Positions 32,061 through 36,700 of a stretch of 36,700 nucleotides of DNA are shown here, piece after piece. Location: the NCBI GenBank assembly GCA_965364515.1, contig CBDTXZ010000006.1, positions 1 to 36,700 on the forward strand, written 5' to 3'. Position numbers and translations under genes: made by a program. This DNA comes from JAHEDH01 sp965364515 (GTDB lineage Bacteria > Actinomycetota > Acidimicrobiia > Spongiisociales > ZC4RG35). The notes under the pieces are model-generated. The model was given only the letters and a program-made list of their open reading frames with translations, was not told the DNA's origin and made no database searches. Every line of letters starts with the position of its first letter. Within the stretch, counting starts at the first letter, position 1.

Positions 32061-33074
32061 GTGACGACCATTGCGATCGGAACGGCCAAAGGTGGATGGC
32101 TGCTCGACGAAGATCTCACCGTCCGAGCAGCAGTGTTCCCCGGCTGGAAGGTCCCCGCCTGGGGAAGAACCCCCAACGGCGACACGTTGGCGTCGCTCGC
32201 CAGCAACTGGTTTGGGGCGTCGCTCCAGCGATCCTCCGACCTCGAGACCTGGGAGCCGATCACCGATGGGCCGACCTACGACAACGGGCGGAACCTCAAC
32301 CAGATCTGGACCCTCACCACCGAAGGGAACACGATCTACGCGGGCGTCGACGAAGCCGGCTTGTTCCGCTCCACCGACGATGGGGCCACCTGGAGCGGCG
32401 TAGCCGCATTGAACGACCGGGCTGCGCTCGGCCGTTGGATGCCGGGGCTCGGCGGGCTCTGCGCCCACCACGTCCTGACCCACGAGAACCGGATCACGGT
32501 CGGGATCTCTGCCGTCGGAGTCTTCAGATCCGACGATGCCGGCGCCAGTTTCAAGAAAGCCGACGCCGGTGTCACATCCGCCGTGGAGGCATCGGAGGAC
32601 TACGACGAAGGACACTGTGTGCATTCGATCGTCGCCCACCCCCGTGACCCGAACCGCATCTGGCGCCAGGACCACTCCGGCGTGTATCGCACGAGCGACG
32701 GTGGAGAACACTGGACCAGGATCGAGACGGGTCTTCCGGCGAGGTTCGGCTTTCCGATTGGACGCGACCCCGCCACGGGTCGATTGTTCGTGGTACCGAT
32801 GGAGTCCGATGCCAACCGAGTCTCGGCGGAAGGACGATTCCGAGTGTTCACGAGCGACGATGAGGGTGACACCTGGCGAGTGTCAGGCACGGGCTGGAGC
32901 GATACACCGTCCTACGACACGGTGCTCCGCAACGCCTTGGCAACCGACGACGCCGGGCGGGTGGTCGTCGGAACCACCGGCGGCAACGTTTGGATCACCA
33001 CAGACTCGGGGGACCATTGGGAGCTGGCGGAGTTCCAGTTCCCGAGGATCCTCTCCGTCGAGATCCTCGGCTGA
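32061..33074 (+). CDS. BNR/Asp-box beta-propeller protein (sialidase-like fold)
   Basis: A 337-residue protein with repeated Asp boxes (S-x-D-x-G-x-T-W): RSTDDGATW (~103-111), RSDDAGASF (156-164), RTSDGGEHW (210-218), TSDDEGDTW (264-272) and TTDSGDHW (313-320), plus a weaker one near 57-64. This predicts a six- or seven-bladed propeller like sialidases or Vps10 domains. No signal peptide, so it is probably cytoplasmic, and no sialidase Arg triad with an FRIP motif is visible; enzymatic sialidase activity is unlikely. GTG 32061 has a -10-like hexamer 6 nt before it. It is followed after 4 bp by a ubiquitin-like MoaD/ThiS gene, so the two are probably one operon. Confidence 0.8.
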   Translation: MTTIAIGTAKGGWLLDEDLTVRAAVFPGWKVPAWGRTPNGDTLASLASNWFGASLQRSSDLETWEPITDGPTYDNGRNLNQIWTLTTEGNTIYAGVDEAGLFRSTDDGATWSGVAALNDRAALGRWMPGLGGLCAHHVLTHENRITVGISAVGVFRSDDAGASFKKADAGVTSAVEASEDYDEGHCVHSIVAHPRDPNRIWRQDHSGVYRTSDGGEHWTRIETGLPARFGFPIGRDPATGRLFVVPMESDANRVSAEGRFRVFTSDDEGDTWRVSGTGWSDTPSYDTVLRNALATDDAGRVVVGTTGGNVWITTDSGDHWELAEFQFPRILSVEILG

Positions 33075-33078
33075 TCGA

Positions 33079-33351
33079 GTGGCAGTCGAGGTTCACCTTC
33101 CCCGCGTGCTATCCCCGATCGTCGGAGACGACCTCGTCGGAGAAATCGAGCAGACCGACACCTCCAGCCTCGCCGACGCTCTGGAATCGAGATGGCCAGG
33201 ACTCAAGAACCATCTCTTCGACGCCGACGCCGCGCTGCGGCCCCATGTGCTGTGCTTCATCGACGACGAACCGGACCGACTCGATGGCCCGACACGGCCG
33301 ATCCGCGAGGGATCGACGATCAGGATCGTCCAGGCGGTGTCCGGAGGCTGA
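33079..33351 (+). CDS. Ubiquitin-like MoaD/ThiS-family protein
   Basis: A 90-residue beta-grasp protein. It begins VAVEVHLPRVLSPIVG, has a central LADALESRWPGLKNHLFD helix, CFIDDEP and GSTIRIVQAVSGG. The C-terminal Gly-Gly is exposed as in MoaD and ThiS, which are activated by an E1-like enzyme to carry sulfur, and in ubiquitin-like modifiers. No MoeB/ThiF-type E1, JAMM protease or molybdopterin gene is in the window. GTG 33079 starts 4 bp after the propeller gene's stop; no ATG alternative fits. Its function is likely tied to the propeller protein. Confidence 0.82.
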   Translation: MAVEVHLPRVLSPIVGDDLVGEIEQTDTSSLADALESRWPGLKNHLFDADAALRPHVLCFIDDEPDRLDGPTRPIREGSTIRIVQAVSGG

Positions 33352-33365
33352 GGGTTCGCCCGGGA

Positions 33366-33812
33366 TCACACCTCGACGGTGGGCTTGGTCGGCTGATGGA
33401 GCACGTACCACACGGCGTACACCCAGGCAGCCGCCATGATGGCGAGCACGAAGCCGGGAGCGTCCGAAGAGGCGATGATCCAGGAAGAGAGGCCGATCGA
33501 GATCGTGATCGCAGAGACAGCGATCGTCTTGGCCCTCACGGTGAAGCCGATGCCGTTGCGATGGTCGAGCACGGGGGGCCCGAGCACCGGGTGAGAAGTG
33601 AGCCAGTTGTCGAAGCGCTCCGATGACCGGGCGAAGAAGAATCCGGCGATGATCGCATTGATCGTGGTCGGAAGGCCCGGTACCACGATGCCGACCAGCG
33701 CCAGCCCGAGAAAGAACACGCCGAGCACCAGATACACGGCGCGCTTCAGCGGGTTCGTTTCCGCCGCAGATGGACGTTCGAGCAGGTCTGGTTTCGAATT
33801 CTCGTCGATCAC
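33366..33812 (-). CDS. YbaN-family (DUF454) membrane protein
   Basis: A 148-residue protein with four hydrophobic helices in two pairs (~25-60 and ~95-140). VGIVVPGLPTTINAIIAGFFFARSS split by FDNWLTSHPVLGPPVLDHRN is the DUF454 signature (LPTTPF-like, then W-L-x-x-H-x-x-x-G). Function unknown. GTG 33812 is 6 nt after TAGTTT, so leaderless; the ATG that overlaps it by two bases is out of frame. Divergent from fba; convergent with the MoaD-like gene, 14 bp apart. Confidence 0.85.
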   Translation of the reverse strand: MIDENSKPDLLERPSAAETNPLKRAVYLVLGVFFLGLALVGIVVPGLPTTINAIIAGFFFARSSERFDNWLTSHPVLGPPVLDHRNGIGFTVRAKTIAVSAITISIGLSSWIIASSDAPGFVLAIMAAAWVYAVWYVLHQPTKPTVEV

Positions 33813-33818
33813 ATCATG

Positions 33819-33824
33819 AAACTA
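33819..33824 (-). promoter_or_regulatory. -10 box, leaderless promoter of ybaN
   Basis: TAGTTT on the minus strand, 6 nt before GTG 33812. Confidence 0.45.
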
Positions 33825-33860
33825 TCCGAAGACCGATCGGACAGCACGTCGGCAACCCAC

Positions 33861-33866
33861 TACCTT
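33861..33866 (+). promoter_or_regulatory. -10 box of the aldolase gene
   Basis: TACCTT, about 27 nt before ATG 33894; leader contains GGAG. Confidence 0.35.
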
Positions 33867-33893
33867 CGGAACCACACGAGATTTTGGAGCATC

Positions 33894-34919
33894 ATGCCCA
33901 TCGCATCACCCGAGACGTACAGAGCCATGCTCGACTCCGCCAAGCAGGGCGGATACGCATTTCCGGCGATCAACGTGACCTCGTCGGAGACACTCAACGC
34001 CGCCTTGAAAGGCTTCGCCGAGGCCGGGTCGGACGGGATCGTCCAGATCTCGACCGGTGGCGCCGAGTTCCTGTCAGGACTCGCCAACAAGGACATGCCG
34101 CTCGGGGCAACTGCGCTCGCACAGTTCGCCCACGTCGTGGCGGAGCGATATCCCGTGAACATCGCATTGCACACCGATCATTGCCAGCCGCCCAAGGTCG
34201 ACTCGTACATCCGCCCGCTCCTGGAGGTCTCCAAGGCCCACCGCGCCGAGACCGGCAAGCCGCTCTTCCAGAGCCACATGCTCGACGCGTCGGAGCTCCC
34301 GCTCGAGGAGAATCTCGCCCTGGCATCGGACCTGCTCGACGAGTGCGCGGCGCTCGACATCATCCTCGAGTTGGAGATCGGGATCGTCGGAGGAGTCGAG
34401 GATGCGATGGACAACGAGGACATCGATCGCGCAAAGCTCTACACCTCGCCCGAGGACATGATGAGAACGGCCGAAGTCCTCGGCACCGGCGACCGAGGGA
34501 CCTATCTCCTGGCCGCCGTCTTCGGCAACGTGCACGGCGTCTACAAGCCGGGCTCGGTGCAGCTCCGCCCCACGATCCTCCGGGACGGGCAGGACGCCAC
34601 CGAAGAGCGCTTCGACGGATATCGCCACCTGCTGGTTTTCCACGGCGGCAGCGGCTCGACCCTCGAAGAGGTCCACGAGACGCTCGGATACGGGGTCGTC
34701 AAGATGAACATCGACACCGACTGCCAGTACGCCTTCAGCCGCCCGATCGTCGAACACATGTTCACGAACTACTCGGGCGTGCTCAAGGTCGATGGCGAAG
34801 TGGGCGACAAGAAGGTCTACGACCCTCGGTCCTACATGAAGAAGGCCGAAGCGGGCATGGCCGATCGTGTGATCCAGGCGTGCGCCGCCCTGAAGTCCGA
34901 GGGGCGCACGCTCGGCTGA
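33894..34919 (+). CDS. fbaA: Class II fructose-bisphosphate aldolase
   Basis: A 341-residue zinc aldolase of the long (class IIA) type. ALHTDHCQPPK holds the catalytic Asp and zinc His; the GGVEDAMDNEDIDRAKLYTS loop and Glu, VFGNVHGVYKPG (zinc His), LVFHGGSGST (zinc His and phosphate loop) and KMNIDTDCQYAF follow. It interconverts fructose-1,6-bisphosphate with DHAP and glyceraldehyde-3-phosphate in glycolysis and gluconeogenesis. ATG 33894 has GGAG 4 nt upstream and conserved sequence begins at once; the open frame to 33816 adds an unrelated Ser/His-rich lead. nhaA follows after 23 bp. Confidence 0.95.
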   Translation: MPIASPETYRAMLDSAKQGGYAFPAINVTSSETLNAALKGFAEAGSDGIVQISTGGAEFLSGLANKDMPLGATALAQFAHVVAERYPVNIALHTDHCQPPKVDSYIRPLLEVSKAHRAETGKPLFQSHMLDASELPLEENLALASDLLDECAALDIILELEIGIVGGVEDAMDNEDIDRAKLYTSPEDMMRTAEVLGTGDRGTYLLAAVFGNVHGVYKPGSVQLRPTILRDGQDATEERFDGYRHLLVFHGGSGSTLEEVHETLGYGVVKMNIDTDCQYAFSRPIVEHMFTNYSGVLKVDGEVGDKKVYDPRSYMKKAEAGMADRVIQACAALKSEGRTLG

Positions 34920-34942
34920 GCCGCACCCCAGGAGACAATCAG

Positions 34943-36337
34943 ATGCGACAGCGCAGCGAACGACTCCACAAGACGTGGATGCACTCGGACCGGTATGTTC
35001 CGCGGCGCTTCGTCGCACCGGTCGTCTCGTTCATGCGTGCGGAGGCCGGATCGGGCGTCGTCATGCTGATCGCGGCCGTCATCGCGCTGATCTGGGCGAA
35101 CTCGGCCCTCGGAGAGACCTATTTCGAGATCCTCGAAACCCACCTCCTGATCGAGTTCGGGTCGTTCGAGTTCAACGAGTCGGTCGGACACCTGATCAAC
35201 GACGGGCTCATGGCGATCTTCTTCTTCGTCGTCGGCCTCGAGATCAAGCGCGAGCTCGTCCTGGGTGAGCTGAGAGATCCGAAGGCAGCCTCCATCCCGG
35301 TGATCGCGGCAGTCGGCGGGATGGCAGTCCCCGCACTGATCTATCTCGCGTTCGTTCTCCCGCAGGGCGGCGAGGCCGCCGGCGGCTGGGCGATCCCGAT
35401 GGCGACGGACATCGCCTTCTCGGTCGGTGTCCTGGCGCTGCTCGGCCGGATCGTCCCTCCGAGCATCAAGCTGTTCCTGCTGGCGCTGGCGATCGTCGAC
35501 GACCTCGGCGGCATCCTGGTCATCGCGGTGTTCTTCACCGAGGACCTCTCCTTCGGTTATCTCGAGCTGGCCCTCGTCGGATTGGTGGCGGTTTGGATCG
35601 CCGGGCGGATCGGGATCCGCACCCACATCTTCTATCTCCCGGCGGCGGTCATCATCTGGTACTTCTTCCTGGAGTCGGGCGTCCACGCCACGCTGGCCGG
35701 CGTGGCGCTGGGATTCATCACACCGGCCCGTCCCATGTACTCGAACCTCGAGCTGAAGTCCCGGGCACAGACGATCATCGATCAGTATCCCCAAGAGACG
35801 GACGATCTCCACGAGAACGAACTCGCCGACTTCGACTCGATCATGCTGTCGGAGATCGCACGGGAATCGGTCGCACCGCTGTCGCGCGCCGAGCGTCGGC
35901 TCGTCAACTGGAGTTCGTTCCTGGTCGTTCCTCTGTTCGCTCTCGCCAACGCCGGCGTGCGATTCGAAGGGTCCATCATCGACGCAATCACGTCACCGGT
36001 GGCACTCGGCGTCGGGGTCGGGCTCCTGGTCGGCAAGACGGTCGGCATCTCGCTGTTCACATGGATCGCCGTCAAGAGCGGCATGGGCCGATTGCCGGCC
36101 GGCTCGTCGTGGCGCGACATCATCGGCGTCGCCAGCGTGGCCGGCATCGGCTTCACCGTCGCCCTGTTCATCACCGCACTCGCCTTCACGGATCCTCTTC
36201 TCGCGGACCAGGCAAAGGTCGGGATCTTTGCCGGGTCGATCTTGGCCGGCTTTGTCGGGGTCGTGATCTTCCGGTCCCGAAAGCCACAGGCCGAAACGAC
36301 GGGTGGCACGGTCCCCGGAGAAGCCCGCGCCGTATGA
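34943..36337 (+). CDS. nhaA: Na+/H+ antiporter NhaA
   Basis: A 464-residue antiporter with about 12 helices. MATDIAFSVGVLALLG and LALAIVDDLGGILVIAVFF carry the essential aspartates (the DD pair is the ion-binding site), and VPLFALANAGV and GIGFTVALFIT match later helices. It is longer than the E. coli protein because of a charged cytoplasmic insert between FITPARPMYS and LSRAERRLVNW, common in actinobacterial NhaA. It exports Na+ for H+ at alkaline pH. ATG 34943 has AGGAG 8 nt upstream; it probably shares the fba transcript. The much longer open frame upstream is antisense-like Arg-rich sequence across fba. Confidence 0.95.
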   Translation: MRQRSERLHKTWMHSDRYVPRRFVAPVVSFMRAEAGSGVVMLIAAVIALIWANSALGETYFEILETHLLIEFGSFEFNESVGHLINDGLMAIFFFVVGLEIKRELVLGELRDPKAASIPVIAAVGGMAVPALIYLAFVLPQGGEAAGGWAIPMATDIAFSVGVLALLGRIVPPSIKLFLLALAIVDDLGGILVIAVFFTEDLSFGYLELALVGLVAVWIAGRIGIRTHIFYLPAAVIIWYFFLESGVHATLAGVALGFITPARPMYSNLELKSRAQTIIDQYPQETDDLHENELADFDSIMLSEIARESVAPLSRAERRLVNWSSFLVVPLFALANAGVRFEGSIIDAITSPVALGVGVGLLVGKTVGISLFTWIAVKSGMGRLPAGSSWRDIIGVASVAGIGFTVALFITALAFTDPLLADQAKVGIFAGSILAGFVGVVIFRSRKPQAETTGGTVPGEARAV

Positions 36338-36338
36338 T
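36333..36338 (+). promoter_or_regulatory. -10 box of the small zinc-ribbon gene
   Basis: TATGAT overlapping the nhaA stop codon, about 19 nt before ATG 36357. Confidence 0.4.
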
Positions 36339-36356
36339 CGGGTGGAAGGAGGCGCC

Positions 36357-36524
36357 ATGATCCCACCACAGGAGATCGTCTGTGTCGAGTGTGGCGGCAA
36401 GGCCACGCTCATCTCGTTTCTCCCCGAGGACGGCGAAGTCGAGGTCGGAGACGTCCTCGCCTACCGCTGCGGTGACTGTCTCGATCGTTGGGACGTCGTC
36501 ATGGAGGACCCCCTCGACGACTGA
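36357..36524 (+). CDS. Small zinc-ribbon protein
   Basis: A 55-residue acidic protein with two CxxC knuckles, CVECGG (near 8-13) and CGDC (near 40-43), about 30 residues apart, the geometry of a zinc ribbon. It ends in an acidic tail (DVVMEDPLDD). Strong Shine-Dalgarno AAGGAGG (36346-36352) before ATG 36357. Possibly a small adaptor or nucleic-acid-binding protein; family not recognised. It may also be transcribed with nhaA, 19 bp upstream. Confidence 0.75.
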   Translation: MIPPQEIVCVECGGKATLISFLPEDGEVEVGDVLAYRCGDCLDRWDVVMEDPLDD

Positions 36525-36561
36525 TCGGGGGCGCCGTCGGTGTCGACGGCCGGCTCCTGGC

Positions 36562-36624
36562 CATGCGCTGTGCGGCATGCGCTGTGCGGCATGCGCTGTG
36601 CGGCATGCGCCATGCGCTCTGCGC
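36562..36624. repeat. 14-bp tandem repeat (CATGCGCTGTGCGG)
   Basis: Three exact units at 36562-36575, 36576-36589 and 36590-36603, then a partial CATGCG and a diverged copy CATGCGCTCTGCGC (36611-36624). Junctions create GCATGC palindromes. No gene here. Confidence 0.9.
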
Positions 36625-36664
36625 CTCAGGCGAGATTCGACGGACTCCAACCGCACGAGATTGG

Positions 36665-36699
36665 CCGACAGCCGACAGCCGACAGCCGACAGCCGACAG
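36665..36699. repeat. Tandem heptamer CCGACAG x5, open at the window end
   Basis: Five exact CCGACAG units; a sixth begins at 36700, so the array continues past the window. It differs by one base from the CCGAGAG array at 25726-25746. Confidence 0.9.
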
Positions 36700-36700
36700 C

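Noticed and set aside
32061..33074. True exo-sialidase
   Set aside because: Asp boxes are structural and occur in many propellers; no signal peptide, no FRIP motif and no sialic-acid genes nearby.
33079..33351. Molybdopterin synthase small subunit MoaD or thiamin ThiS proper
   Set aside because: No moaE, moaA, thiG or thiF nearby and the partner is a propeller protein; only family-level assignment is supported.
33770..34942. Long N-terminal extension in the nhaA frame
   Set aside because: Runs in a different frame through the well-supported aldolase gene and is Arg/Gly-rich; NhaA homology starts at 34943 with its own Shine-Dalgarno.
36562..36700. Tandem repeats as a CRISPR array
   Set aside because: Units of 14 and 7 bp are directly adjacent with no unique spacers, and there are no cas genes.

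Overview
This is a gene-dense, high-GC window with short intergenic gaps. It looks like chromosome from an actinobacterium, possibly an uncultured lineage such as Acidimicrobiia; that placement is inference. Actinobacterial markers are a WhiB iron-sulfur regulator (20849-21133), the mismatch endonuclease NucS (24985-25644), an LLM-class (F420-type) oxidoreductase, and a patatin/FtsX/ABC-cNMP operon of the kind I recall as Rv2563-Rv2565 in Mycobacterium tuberculosis. About fifteen start codons lie 6-8 nt after a TANNNT-like -10 hexamer with no Shine-Dalgarno, so leaderless transcription seems common. No rRNA, tRNA, CRISPR array, prophage or insertion sequence was found.

Layout. 1-2505: the first codons of a minus-strand exported protein, a glycine/alanine-rich general stress protein, a perfect bidirectional terminator, a geranylgeranyl-reductase-family flavoprotein and a Nudix hydrolase. 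2562-7753: an operon of a patatin phospholipase with two cyclic-nucleotide-binding (cNMP) domains, an FtsX-type permease and an ABC ATPase with a C-terminal cNMP domain, facing a truncated class III cyclase and a DUF2652 cyclase-like gene. 7949-13498: LLM oxidoreductase, acyltransferase-3 membrane protein, SAM methyltransferase, secreted PKD-like protein and MFS transporter. 13541-17287: thioesterase, rubrerythrin-VIT1 iron transporter, Hsp20 with an HspR-like operator, VOC protein and a class V aminotransferase.

17312-20823 is a tightly coupled operon: YibE/F membrane protein, RimB-like DTGA protease, RimK glutamate ligase and an aspartoacylase-like zinc hydrolase, probably a glutamylation/deglutamylation pathway. 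It is followed by whiB, a 428-bp non-coding stretch with hairpins, an acyl-CoA dehydrogenase with a site-2 protease, and a divergent M20 peptidase-nucS pair. 25793-30697 holds trmL, an ABC ATPase/846-residue permease pair, and a divergent marR/yceI pair with palindromic operators. 30840-36524 holds an esterase, a beta-propeller protein paired with a ubiquitin-like MoaD/ThiS protein, YbaN, class II fructose-bisphosphate aldolase, NhaA and a 55-residue zinc ribbon. The window ends in two tandem repeats (14-bp and 7-bp units); a related 7-bp repeat lies between nucS and trmL.

The most interesting pieces are the cNMP/lipase/ABC module beside two cyclase-like genes, the propeller plus ubiquitin-like pair, the 24-bp divergent promoter with overlapping -10 boxes, and the HspR-like operator at hsp20. 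All assignments come from reading the sequence; no database search was run.
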